This document shows, in pieces, positions 23,635-32,698 of a DNA stretch of 64,000 nt. The notes below the pieces were generated by a model. It made no database searches. It worked only from the letters and a program-made list of their open reading frames with translations, and had not been told where the DNA came from. Numbering within the stretch: position 1 is the stretch's first letter; each line of letters begins with the position of its first letter. The stretch lies in assembly GCF_003149245.1 (NCBI RefSeq), contig NZ_QGDL01000021.1, forward strand, positions 1 through 64,000, in the 5' to 3' direction. The position numbers and the translations under genes are program-made. This DNA is from Faecalicatena orotica. Lineage in GTDB: Bacteria > Bacillota > Clostridia > Lachnospirales > Lachnospiraceae.

Positions 23635-26628
23635 ATGAAACGCAGCAGATTGTGGACCGGTCTTGCATCGGCCACCTCGTTCTTTCTGGTAGCGTCAACT
23701 CTGGGAATGAACTGTATGATGGGCTATCAGGGAACGATTAACCAGGCACTCGGGATTTCTACCAGCAAGGTTGTAAATGAAAGCGATTCAGAAACAGAGA
23801 ATACGACATATTTTGAGAGTGAATATGGAGAGCTAAACGCGGAAAACCTTCAGAAATTAATCGCGGATACATATGACGAAAGCGTAATGGAGCAGGAGGA
23901 GGGAAGCGTCCTTCTGAAAAATGAAAACAATGCACTCCCGCTTTCGGCAGAGGAAACGAGGATCACCCTGTTCGGCCATGCAGTGGCACAGCCGCTCTAC
24001 AAGTCAAATTCGGCCGGATCAAGTGGGTATGAGGGAGAATACTGTATCGACTTGTACACAGCGATGACAGATGCAGGCTTTGCAGTAAATGACACGCTGT
24101 TTGACGCTTACAAAAGCAGCAGCACATCCCGTTCAAGCGGAGTAGCAAGCTTTGGACAGGAAGAGACGGAATGGGCGCTTGGAGAGGAAGACAGTTCCTT
24201 CTATACAAAGGAGCTTCAGGAATCATGGCAGGATGACTATAATGATGTAGCAATTGTTATGCTCTCCAGAGAAGGCGGTGAAGGTGCGGAGGTTCAGACA
24301 GAAGATCCCACAGGAATCAGCCAGCTTGCCCTTCATCAGGAGGAGAAAGACCTTCTCCAGATGATTAAAGACTCTGGCAAATTTAAAAAGACCATTGTTC
24401 TGGTTAACAGCGGCAATGCGATGGAGCTCAACTGGCTGGACGAGTACAATGTAGATGCATGCCTCTGGATCGGCCTTCCAGGGCAGAGGGGATTCGAAGG
24501 TGTTGCCAACATACTGACCGGAGCGGCGAATCCGTCAGGACACCTTACCGACACGTATGCAGTCAATTCACTTTCAGCTCCGGCAGTGGTCAATGGGAGC
24601 TTTAACAACCAGAATTGGACGAATCTGGACTATGTACTGCAAAATACGGAAGATGCTGAAGAAAATCTTGCATGGTACAGTGTGCAGGCAGAGGGAATCT
24701 ATGTGGGATATAAATATTATGAAACCCGCTATGAGGATACCATTTTGGGACAAGGGAATGCTGCTTCTGCAAAAGGTTCCACTACAGGAAAAAACTGGAA
24801 CTACAATGAAGAGGTTCAATATCCGTTTGGCTATGGACTGTCCTACACTTCCTTTGAACAGAAACTGGACGGTGTGGAGATAGACGGGGACGACATTAAG
24901 GTTGCCGTGACAGTCACAAATACGGGCAATACTGCCGGAAAATCCGTTGTCCAGGTTTATGCACAGACTCCATACGGGGATTATGAAAAGACGAATAAAG
25001 TAGAAAAATCTGCGGTTCAGCTGCTGGATTTCGGAAAAACAGATGTACTGGAACCGGGAGTATCCCAGACGGTGACGATTGACTGCGATAAATACCTTCT
25101 GGCGAGCTACGATTATGTAAATGCCAAAGGATATATCATAAGCGGGGGCGCTCATTACATTTCCATCGGCGATGATTCCCATGATGCATTAAATAACATA
25201 CTTGCAGCCAAAGGGGCATCCGGCATGGTTGCGGTTACTGGAAGTGCAGCGGAAGGAAATGCAGATAAGGCTTATAAGTGGGATGAAACATTTGATGACA
25301 CATCCTACCGGAATTCTGAATATACAGGCGAAGAGGTCACGAACCAGTTTGCGGACTGTGATATCAACTACTGGCAGGAGAATGCAGTCACCTATTTATC
25401 CAGAAATGACTGGGATGCGACTTACCCGGTGAGTGCAACGAAGATCGAAGCAACGGATGAGATGATAGAGGTGCTGAACGGGATTTACTATGAAAAACCG
25501 GAAGACGCCCTGTCAATCAGTGATTATACATTGGGCGATAATCAGAATATCCCGCTTGCAACTCTGATTGGAAAAGACTATGATGACGAGGCTTGGGAGA
25601 CATATCTGAACCAGTTTACACTGGAGGAACTGTCAGTCCTGACGGCCGATAACTTCGGGACAGCAGAAATCGCAAGCGTTGGAAAACCGGCAGTTGTTGT
25701 CGGTGACGGACCGGACGGTGCGGGCGGAAAGTTTGATGAAAAAGAATACGGCGACGGCAGAGATGACTGCTGCTTCCCGTGTGAAAACATTCTGGCTGCA
25801 ACATTTAACAAAGATTTATTAGAGCGAAGAGGGGAACTGATGGCAGAAGAGGCAATGTATCTGGGCATGGCCGAAATATGGATGCCGGGTACGAACCTCC
25901 ACAGGACTCCATTCGGGGGACGTAATTTCGAGTATTATTCAGAAGATGCGGTCATGACTTATCTTTGTTCCGTGCAGGAAGTACAGGCAATGGAATCAAA
26001 GGGAGTGCATTCCGGAGAAAAACACCTGACAGGCAATGACCAGGAGAACAACCGTCAGGGAATCAGCGTGTTCTTTAACGAGCAGGCATTCAGAGAAGGT
26101 TCCTTAAGAGGCAGTGAAGGGGCATTAACAGAAGGCGGCGGTCAGGCAGTTATGCATGCATTTAACCGTCTCGGTATGAAATGGTGTTCTGCAAGTACGG
26201 CACTCTGCACACAAGTTTTAGGTAATGAGTGGGGCTTTAACGGACAGCAGGAAACAGATGCGGTCGCTACGGCAGAGGGGTACAAGGCTCATTTTGCAAC
26301 CACTCTGGCAGCAGGAACGAATACATACTGTCTCGATTTCAGCGGCGCAAGTTCAAAAGCACTTGTGAAAGAGATCAAGGCAAATGATGACGGATACCTC
26401 CTCGGAAAACTCAGGGATTCCGCACACAATTATTTATATATTATCGCAAACAGTGCTGTCATGAATGGCTACAGCACAGATTCTAAAGTCGTATCCATCA
26501 CACCTTGGTGGCAGCCGGCAATGTATGCGGCAATCGCAGTATTTGCCGTTCTTGAGATTCTATTTCTTGCGGTATTGATTCGAAGCAGACGAAAAGCAGC
26601 TATTAAGGTTGAGGAGGTGCAGAAATAA
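23635..26628 (+). CDS. Membrane-anchored, domain-permuted GH3 glycosidase, copy 2
   Basis: This 997-residue paralogue of the 15694 enzyme has the same order: N-terminal signal/anchor (about 8-28), C-domain starting EGSVLLKNENNALPL (about 87), fibronectin-like domain (about 415-530), TIM-barrel domain (about 660-900) and a C-terminal membrane helix with basic tail (about 955-990). The predicted nucleophile is Asp875 (QQETDAVAT). Both paralogues share YKYYETRYED and the barrel motif LHRTPFxGRN or its variant. It overlaps the small membrane protein gene by one base (TAATG), so the enzymes downstream are probably co-expressed. The substrate is unknown. Confidence 0.85.
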   Translation: MKRSRLWTGLASATSFFLVASTLGMNCMMGYQGTINQALGISTSKVVNESDSETENTTYFESEYGELNAENLQKLIADTYDESVMEQEEGSVLLKNENNALPLSAEETRITLFGHAVAQPLYKSNSAGSSGYEGEYCIDLYTAMTDAGFAVNDTLFDAYKSSSTSRSSGVASFGQEETEWALGEEDSSFYTKELQESWQDDYNDVAIVMLSREGGEGAEVQTEDPTGISQLALHQEEKDLLQMIKDSGKFKKTIVLVNSGNAMELNWLDEYNVDACLWIGLPGQRGFEGVANILTGAANPSGHLTDTYAVNSLSAPAVVNGSFNNQNWTNLDYVLQNTEDAEENLAWYSVQAEGIYVGYKYYETRYEDTILGQGNAASAKGSTTGKNWNYNEEVQYPFGYGLSYTSFEQKLDGVEIDGDDIKVAVTVTNTGNTAGKSVVQVYAQTPYGDYEKTNKVEKSAVQLLDFGKTDVLEPGVSQTVTIDCDKYLLASYDYVNAKGYIISGGAHYISIGDDSHDALNNILAAKGASGMVAVTGSAAEGNADKAYKWDETFDDTSYRNSEYTGEEVTNQFADCDINYWQENAVTYLSRNDWDATYPVSATKIEATDEMIEVLNGIYYEKPEDALSISDYTLGDNQNIPLATLIGKDYDDEAWETYLNQFTLEELSVLTADNFGTAEIASVGKPAVVVGDGPDGAGGKFDEKEYGDGRDDCCFPCENILAATFNKDLLERRGELMAEEAMYLGMAEIWMPGTNLHRTPFGGRNFEYYSEDAVMTYLCSVQEVQAMESKGVHSGEKHLTGNDQENNRQGISVFFNEQAFREGSLRGSEGALTEGGGQAVMHAFNRLGMKWCSASTALCTQVLGNEWGFNGQQETDAVATAEGYKAHFATTLAAGTNTYCLDFSGASSKALVKEIKANDDGYLLGKLRDSAHNYLYIIANSAVMNGYSTDSKVVSITPWWQPAMYAAIAVFAVLEILFLAVLIRSRRKAAIKVEEVQK

Positions 26629-27026
26629 TGAAAGAGAAATTACAGACAAAATCAGCTGGATTTTACTTTGTGGTCCTTGCCGTAATCGCGGCGGTTGTCT
26701 CTGTGATCCGCTTTATGATGTGGGCGCCTAAGCACAACAGTATGGACGGCGTAATTATTGCGGCACTTGCAGCGGGTATCGTTCTGGATATTGTGCTGAT
26801 GGTGAAAGATAATGACTATGTAATGGTTCTCTCCACGATCTGTTACAGTGTGGCAGCAGTAAAGATACTCACGGATTCCGTAGGGTCCTTCGTAGATGCG
26901 TTTCAGGGGATCAACATGTTTGGAGATGCAAGTCAGGTAAACACGATTATTTCCATCGCGGTTGTCATGGGAATCAGCGTGCTGCTCTCTATCATAGCCA
27001 GCTTTCTAAAAAGAGTGAAGGAATAG
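26628..27026 (+). CDS. Small four-helix membrane protein, unknown
   Basis: This 132-residue protein has four hydrophobic segments (about 11-30, 41-60, 66-84, 103-125) and a Lys/Arg-rich end. I do not recognise a family. It sits between GH3 copy 2 (one-base overlap) and the GH2 gene, so it may be part of a membrane glycosidase assembly or an accessory transporter piece. Function is not assigned. Confidence 0.75.
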   Translation: MKEKLQTKSAGFYFVVLAVIAAVVSVIRFMMWAPKHNSMDGVIIAALAAGIVLDIVLMVKDNDYVMVLSTICYSVAAVKILTDSVGSFVDAFQGINMFGDASQVNTIISIAVVMGISVLLSIIASFLKRVKE

Positions 27027-27038
27027 GTGGGATATCAT

Positions 27039-29438
27039 ATGCAGAAAATTGCATTTAACGAAGGATGGAAATGTTACAGGACAGGGCATCCGGACGGGGC
27101 ATTCGCGATAGCGGTGCCCCATGATGCGATGCTCCTTGACAGCAAGAGTGAAAGCAGTCCGGGCGGTGTTAATACCGGTTGGTATGACGCGCAGGATTAT
27201 ACTTATGAAAAACAATTCAGCGTACCTGGTGAATACAAGGATAAGAAACTGCTCCTTGAATTTGAAGGGGTATACAGGAAGGCATCTGTTTATCTGAATG
27301 ACAGGAAGATTGCATTCCATGACTACGGGTATACCGGATTTTATGTGGACGTGACAAAGGATCTTGTTTTTGGGGCAGACAATGTGCTGACAGTAGAGGT
27401 GAAAAATAGTGACCAGCCTAACAGCCGCTGGTATTCCGGCACCGGGATTTACCGCCCGGTATGGCTGCATGTATATCCTGAGAATCACATCCGGCCGGAG
27501 TCTGTCCGGATCACAACGCTGGATTACAAAAATCCGAGAATCCGGGTTCAGGCAGAGGCATCGGCGGCAGGCCAGATAAAGGTTGAGATTCTGGACACGA
27601 TGTCAGGAGACGGTGCAAAAGGAATGTGTATTGCCGAAGTAACGAAAGAAACCGAGGGCAGGCTGGACTGTGAATTAGAGATTCCGGAGGCGGTGACATG
27701 GATGCCTGAACACCCGTATCTGTATACATGCCGGGTAACATATGGGGAAGACATGCAGGAGGAGCGGTTTGGAATACGCATGATCGAGTGCACCCCTCAA
27801 AAGGGGTTCTGTATCAATGGAAAGCGCATCATCCTGCGCGGAGCGTGCGTCCATCATGACAACGGCATCCTGGGCGCCTGCGCCTATGAGTTCTCAGAGA
27901 AGAGGAAGGTACGGCTTTTAAAGGAAAACGGATACAATGCAATCCGCTCGGCGCACAACCCATGCTCCAAAGCACTGCTCAATGCCTGTGATGAACAGGG
28001 GATGCTTCTGGTGGATGAGTATGTGGATGTATGGTACATCCATAAGACAAGATACGACTATGCAGGAGAAGTAGCGAAGCACTATAAAGAGGACCTGAAG
28101 GCAATCACTGACCGGGACTACAACCATCCGTCCGTTATCATGTATTCGACTGGAAATGAAGTATCCGAGACGGCGCAGAAACAGGGGATCGAGCTGTGTG
28201 GAAAGATGACGCAGTGGCTGCATAAGCTGGACAGCACAAGGCCGGTGACCTGCGGGATCAATATTTTCTTTAACTTTTTAAGCTCTATGGGCTTCGGTGT
28301 GTACAGCGACAAAAAAGCAGAACAGGCAGTGAAAGACGCTAAGAAGAAAAAAGCAGTGGGCAGTGAATTTTTTAATACAATTGCAGGCATCTTTGGCGCC
28401 AACTTCATGAAATCCGGCGCAACGCTCTATCCATGCGACCTTAAGACGAAGGATGCATTTGCCCGGATGGATGTGGCAGGTTACAATTACGGTATTTTCC
28501 GGTACCGCCATGATTTGAAGAAATACCCGAAACGGCTGATTCTCGGGAGTGAGACATTTTGCGCGGATGTCTATCGTTTCTGGGAGGAAGCAAAGAAGAA
28601 CAGACGCATTATCGGAGATTTCGTCTGGGCGGGCATGGATTACCTTGGAGAAACGGGTATCGGCTCATGGGAGTATAAGGATTACGCCCCACGTTTTGAT
28701 AACGGAATGGGATGGGTAAGCGCTGGTTCCGGAAGGATTGACCTCACCGGAAAGCCGCTTGCGGAAATGAAGTATACAAGGGTGGCATTTGAACTGGATA
28801 AGATCGGAATTGCCGTGGTTCCGGTAAACAATACAGATAAGAAACACTCCCCGTCGGCATGGAAGATGACCAATGCCATTGAAAGCTGGTCGTGGAATGG
28901 CTGTGAGGGGAAAGATGCCAAAGTAGAAGTCTATGCCCGTGCAGACCATGTCAAACTATACATCAATGGGAAATGTGTGGGAAAAGAAGCTGTAAAAAAT
29001 GACTGCAGGGTGGTATTCCATACGAAGTACCACGCCGGCGTGATAAAAGCAGCTGCCTATGATTCAGGCGGAGTGCTTATCGCCGAGACTTCCCTCCGGA
29101 CGGCGGGAGAGGAAACCTGCCTGACACTGGAACCGGAGCAGAAGGCATTCAAAGAGGGTGAGCTGTGCTATGTCCGGCTGAAATATACGGATAAGAACGG
29201 CATCGTGAAACCGTTGGCGAAAGGCCCTGTAAAAGTTGCTGTAAAAGGAGGGACGCTCCTTGGACTGGGAAGTGCCTGCCCGTATTATACGAGAAGCTAT
29301 CTGGGAGACACTGCCGATACCTATTACGGCGAAGCAATAGCAGTGGTAAAGCCGGATCATACAGGAGAGATCACCATATTTGCGAAAAGCAGATACGGAG
29401 AAGCTCAGACTGTAATCCGGCCGGTCAAAGAAGAATAA
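27039..29438 (+). CDS. GH2 family beta-glycosidase
   Basis: This 799-residue enzyme has the GH2 plan: an N-terminal jelly-roll (about 1-170, with GTGIYRPVWLHV), an immunoglobulin-like domain, a TIM barrel (about 265-560) with GACVHHDNGILGA and NAIRSAHNPCSKALL, and C-terminal beta domains. Predicted catalytic residues are Glu374 (acid/base, STGNEVSE) and Glu505 (nucleophile, LGSETFC). No signal peptide is visible, so it acts in the cytoplasm on imported oligosaccharides. The ATG at 27039 follows AGGTGGG; the in-frame GTG at 27027 lies inside that site. Beta-galactosidase or beta-glucuronidase specificity cannot be decided. Confidence 0.9.
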   Translation: MQKIAFNEGWKCYRTGHPDGAFAIAVPHDAMLLDSKSESSPGGVNTGWYDAQDYTYEKQFSVPGEYKDKKLLLEFEGVYRKASVYLNDRKIAFHDYGYTGFYVDVTKDLVFGADNVLTVEVKNSDQPNSRWYSGTGIYRPVWLHVYPENHIRPESVRITTLDYKNPRIRVQAEASAAGQIKVEILDTMSGDGAKGMCIAEVTKETEGRLDCELEIPEAVTWMPEHPYLYTCRVTYGEDMQEERFGIRMIECTPQKGFCINGKRIILRGACVHHDNGILGACAYEFSEKRKVRLLKENGYNAIRSAHNPCSKALLNACDEQGMLLVDEYVDVWYIHKTRYDYAGEVAKHYKEDLKAITDRDYNHPSVIMYSTGNEVSETAQKQGIELCGKMTQWLHKLDSTRPVTCGINIFFNFLSSMGFGVYSDKKAEQAVKDAKKKKAVGSEFFNTIAGIFGANFMKSGATLYPCDLKTKDAFARMDVAGYNYGIFRYRHDLKKYPKRLILGSETFCADVYRFWEEAKKNRRIIGDFVWAGMDYLGETGIGSWEYKDYAPRFDNGMGWVSAGSGRIDLTGKPLAEMKYTRVAFELDKIGIAVVPVNNTDKKHSPSAWKMTNAIESWSWNGCEGKDAKVEVYARADHVKLYINGKCVGKEAVKNDCRVVFHTKYHAGVIKAAAYDSGGVLIAETSLRTAGEETCLTLEPEQKAFKEGELCYVRLKYTDKNGIVKPLAKGPVKVAVKGGTLLGLGSACPYYTRSYLGDTADTYYGEAIAVVKPDHTGEITIFAKSRYGEAQTVIRPVKEE

Positions 29439-29495
29439 AATCTTTTTTGCCCTGTATTAAAATATAAAAGCAATCATAAGGCAGGTTGGCGTATC

Positions 29496-30122
29496 ATGGA
29501 AGAAAAACAAAAAAAGGGTCTGGCCGGCTGGTGGCTGGAAAAGTGGGGAAATTACAGCAAGGCGCACCCAAAAGCCGCGAAATGGATTTACCAGATATTT
29601 TACTTCTGGGTATTTAGTATGAGTGTTACCATTTTTCAATATCTTGCATTCACATTTCTCCCCTACCTGTTTGGCATCGGACTTGCGGGTACAGAGTTTA
29701 TGTGGCCCCAGATACCCGTGCATATCGCCGGGTTTGATTATAAATGGAATATACTCGGGTATGAAGTGGCAAAAAATACTGCCGGGGAAGTGGTGATCGG
29801 CGGCGGGCTCGGATATTTTATCAGCTATGAACTGGGAACCTTCCTTGCCCAGTGTATTAATTTTCCGCTTCAGAGAAACATCACCTTCAAAAGCCACGGA
29901 AAGATTTCCTGGCAAGTCATGTGGTACTTTATCGCGTGGGTGCTGATTTCACTGGTGTGCAACGGCGTGAACGGACTGTGGATGCCGGTAGCACAAGCCT
30001 ACTTTGCACCGGCGGTCTATAATCTGCTTGTTACATTTATTACAGGCGGGGTATCAATGATTATTTATTTCTTTGTATTTAAAATAATTTTTCCGGAAGG
30101 GGAAGCCGCAAAAAAGGCATAA
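29496..30122 (+). CDS. GtrA-like membrane protein
   Basis: This 208-residue protein has four membrane helices (about 32-58, 100-125, 143-165, 175-197) and the GtrA-type signature FPLQRNITFKSHG. GtrA proteins are thought to help flip or present polyprenyl-linked sugars. It starts 57 bases after the GH2 gene, and the last helix ends in a short Lys/Ala tail. A link to sugar metabolism in this neighbourhood is inferred. Confidence 0.65.
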   Translation: MEEKQKKGLAGWWLEKWGNYSKAHPKAAKWIYQIFYFWVFSMSVTIFQYLAFTFLPYLFGIGLAGTEFMWPQIPVHIAGFDYKWNILGYEVAKNTAGEVVIGGGLGYFISYELGTFLAQCINFPLQRNITFKSHGKISWQVMWYFIAWVLISLVCNGVNGLWMPVAQAYFAPAVYNLLVTFITGGVSMIIYFFVFKIIFPEGEAAKKA

Positions 30123-30205
30123 TATAGTTAGCGCAGATGGCGAAGGGAATATCTTATGTATGACGGATCAGGTTGTGCATGTGTCTGGATATTACCTCCG
30201 CCGTT

Positions 30206-30214
30206 TGCTATAAT
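30206..30214 (+). promoter_or_regulatory. Extended -10 of second LytTR/GHKL pair
   Basis: TGCTATAAT, with only a weak -35 (TGGATA, 17 bases upstream). The same extended element precedes LytTR copy 1. Confidence 0.5.
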
Positions 30215-30301
30215 AAAAGAAATATGTACGCAAAAAGACTGTAACAAAGCCGGCAGGGTGAAATCAGACCCGGGTCCTGGTAACGTAAGCAGGGGGATAA
30301 A

Positions 30302-31012
30302 ATGGTAAAAATCGCAGTTGTGGATGATGAGGAACAGGAACGTAAGACGCTGTCTCAATATTTTATAGAATTGCAGAAAGAACTTGGAGAAGAGCTAAAG
30401 GTGCAGACATATGCATCGGGGGAAGAATTTTTACCGGCATATGATGATTCCTTTTCCCTCGTCTGTCTGGATATTGACCTTGACGGGATGGATGGACTGG
30501 ACACGGCAAAAAAACTCCGCGAAATGGACAATGAGGTAACCATTATATTCGTGACAAACATGGCTCAGATGGCGATCCGTGGATACGAGGTACGGGCTCT
30601 GGATTTTGTGGTAAAGCCAGTGAATTACTATTCGTTTGCCATGAAAATGAAGAGCGCTTTAAGTATCATTGGAAATAAAAAGAGCAGGAATATCGTTGTC
30701 ACGACTCCAAACGGGATACAGAAGTTTTCTACCGACCATTTGTACTACGTGGAGGTAGAAGGACATTACCTGTACTACCATACGGACGAGGGGGAGTTTA
30801 AACAGAAGGCTTCCATGAAAGAGCTGGAAGATAAGCTTGCGGGGCTGTCCTTTAAACGGTGCAATAACTGCTATCTGGTGAATCTGAAATATGTGGACTG
30901 TGTGAATAAGGAGGATATCAAGGTCGGCGGGCAGTGGCTGAAAATCAGCCGTCCCAGGAAGAAAGAGTTTCTCCAGGCACTGGCAAATTATATGGGAGGG
31001 GTTAGCTTATGA
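30302..31012 (+). CDS. LytTR-family response regulator (AgrA-like), copy 2
   Basis: This 236-residue paralogue of the 13566 protein has a receiver domain with Asp57 (VCLDIDLDGMDG) and the switch FVVKP, plus a LytTR domain (about 135-236, FKRCNNCYLVNLKYV). The ATG follows AGGGGGAT. It overlaps the kinase gene by four bases. With the GH3-GH2-GtrA genes directly upstream it probably senses conditions for their use. Confidence 0.88.
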   Translation: MVKIAVVDDEEQERKTLSQYFIELQKELGEELKVQTYASGEEFLPAYDDSFSLVCLDIDLDGMDGLDTAKKLREMDNEVTIIFVTNMAQMAIRGYEVRALDFVVKPVNYYSFAMKMKSALSIIGNKKSRNIVVTTPNGIQKFSTDHLYYVEVEGHYLYYHTDEGEFKQKASMKELEDKLAGLSFKRCNNCYLVNLKYVDCVNKEDIKVGGQWLKISRPRKKEFLQALANYMGGVSL

Positions 31013-32292
31013 TGGCGTTCTGGGATAAGATTTCATACATGGTGCAGATCCTCACGGCCTGTATTATTTTCGCAGTTCCGGCAAGGAAGCGGAGCCATTT
31101 TGCGGTCAGGGCATGGGGAAGCGCCGGGGTTCTGGTCGCCAGTTCCTATTTTGTAAACCTGTACTATGGCATTCCCGAAAACGGGGCATTTCCTTTTACA
31201 TACTGGGCCTTTTATATTGTTGTCTGCATCATGTTTGCTAAGTTCGTGCTGGATGCCACGTGGCAGCAGGCGGCTTACTGCGCCGTGTGCGGATGCGGGA
31301 TGCAGCATATCGCATTCGATATTTATCTGATCTACCAGATTTCAGGAGGGGAAAGCGGCCTGATCTCCCTCTTGATTTATGTCGTGATCTATCTGCTCTT
31401 TTATCAGTTCTTCGCAAAGAAACTGCCTGAAAAGGGAGAATTTGCGGCAAGCAGGCAGGCGCTGTTCCCTATTGCTACGATCATTCTGCTGGTTTGGATT
31501 CTCAGTATCCTCGATAACTCTGCGATCGCAGGATTCGAGGCCGGAATGTGGCACAGAATCATATACAGGGTGATCGACGGGCTCTGCTGTTTCTATGTAC
31601 TCTGGGTGCAGATTAACCAGAAAGAAAAGATGAGCCTGCAAAGAGAACTCGACGGCATCAATTCCGCGTGGCGGCAGCAGAAAAAGCAGTATCAGGTAAC
31701 GAGCGAGACGATTGAAAGCATTAACCGGAAATGCCACGATCTGAAACACCAGATCCGGGCACTTCGGGAGATCACGGATGAGAAGGAAAAGGAAGAGTAT
31801 TTCAATGAGATAGAGAACGATATTATGATCTACGACACCGCCCTGAACACCGGAAACAAGGCGCTGGATACGGTCATGATGGAAAAGGGCCTGTTCTGCA
31901 AGAACCACGGGATCCAGTGGTCCTGCATGGCGGACGGCACGAAACTGGACTTCATGAAGCTGGAAGACATCTATGCCATTTTCGGCAATGCGCTGGACAA
32001 TGCGATAGCGGCAGTGCTGGACTTAAAAGAGCCGGAGAAACGGGTGATCAGCGTCAAAATTATAAATCAGAACAGCCTGTTAATGATACAGATACAGAAC
32101 TATTACGAAAACAAACTGCATTTTGAAGGCGGCCTTCCGGTCACAACAAAGAAGAACAAGCGGGACCACGGGTACGGGATGAAGAGTATCCGGTATACGG
32201 CGGAAAAATATAATGGCACTATTACCGTGAGCGGGGAAGGGAATATCTTCATGCTGCAGATATTAATACCGGTGCAGCGTGGCGGATGCTGA
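31009..32292 (+). CDS. GHKL sensor histidine kinase (AgrC-like), copy 2
   Basis: This 427-residue kinase has about six membrane helices (residues 10-200). A helix with KCHDLKHQIRAL (H box) and a GHKL ATPase domain follow (N box IFGNALDNAIAA, G box DHGYGMKSI). It is very similar in plan to the kinase at 14291. No peptide precursor or processing gene is nearby, so the ligand is unknown. Confidence 0.87.
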   Translation: MMAFWDKISYMVQILTACIIFAVPARKRSHFAVRAWGSAGVLVASSYFVNLYYGIPENGAFPFTYWAFYIVVCIMFAKFVLDATWQQAAYCAVCGCGMQHIAFDIYLIYQISGGESGLISLLIYVVIYLLFYQFFAKKLPEKGEFAASRQALFPIATIILLVWILSILDNSAIAGFEAGMWHRIIYRVIDGLCCFYVLWVQINQKEKMSLQRELDGINSAWRQQKKQYQVTSETIESINRKCHDLKHQIRALREITDEKEKEEYFNEIENDIMIYDTALNTGNKALDTVMMEKGLFCKNHGIQWSCMADGTKLDFMKLEDIYAIFGNALDNAIAAVLDLKEPEKRVISVKIINQNSLLMIQIQNYYENKLHFEGGLPVTTKKNKRDHGYGMKSIRYTAEKYNGTITVSGEGNIFMLQILIPVQRGGC

Positions 32293-32309
32293 TACAGCAG
32301 AAAATGAAG

Positions 32310-32338
32310 TTGACAATTCCAATTGTATCGTTTATAAT
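32310..32338 (+). promoter_or_regulatory. Consensus promoter with palindrome in the spacer
   Basis: TTGACA (32310-32315) and TATAAT (32333-32338) are both perfect and 17 bases apart. ACAATTCCAATTGT (32313-32326) is an exact palindrome across the -35 and spacer, a likely repressor site. This drives the leader before the MutS2-like gene. Confidence 0.9.
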
Positions 32339-32366
32339 CAAGAAAAAATTGCGAAAGAGGTAGTGT

Positions 32367-32405
32367 ATGTTAATTGTGGCAGTAATGGAGAACATGGCTA
32401 ATTAA
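32367..32405 (+). CDS. 12-codon leader peptide
   Basis: The short ORF MLIVAVMENMAN follows AGAGGTAGTG about 29 bases after the -10 box. It lies between a consensus promoter and two terminators before a ribosome-linked gene. Its likely job is to report ribosome stalling to the downstream RNA folds, as leader peptides of ribosome-targeting antibiotic resistance genes do. There is no homology evidence beyond the layout. Confidence 0.5.
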   Translation: MLIVAVMENMAN

Positions 32406-32429
32406 ATAGTTGTGAAGGGTGGGCTGTAT

Positions 32430-32610
32430 CCCGTGCTTACGGGTGAGCTGCGTCCTTTTATCTGCCTTACAAGAATGCTGCATAACACATAGCGTGTATA
32501 TCTTTGAATTCATAGATTGCTTATAGCATGGCTGTATGGTCATGCTATTTTTGCGCCGCGGGGATAGTATGTCTGGAAAAGGCAGATTGACTATTCCCGT
32601 GTTTTTATTT
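32430..32610 (+). promoter_or_regulatory. Attenuator region with two terminator hairpins
   Basis: CCCGT and ACGGG form a small hairpin at 32430-32443. At 32523-32552 ATAGCATG pairs exactly with CATGCTAT and five T residues follow: a clear rho-independent terminator. At 32559-32610 CGGGGATAGT pairs with ACTATTCCCG (one G-U), then a T-rich run. Both lie inside the transcribed leader of the MutS2-like gene, so expression must depend on read-through. Together with the leader peptide this accounts for the gene-free stretch 32293-32698. Confidence 0.75.
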
Positions 32611-32698
32611 TAATATTGAGATTTTAAAAGCAAAATGTCAGAAAGCTATAGCGGGTCCGCCCGCAGGCAGTGAAAAAGTAAAAGGAGTTTAGATTGAA

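Noticed and set aside
32430-32610. A metabolite riboswitch before the MutS2-like gene
   Set aside because: I could not match any known riboswitch class; the short ORF with two terminators fits translation-coupled attenuation better.
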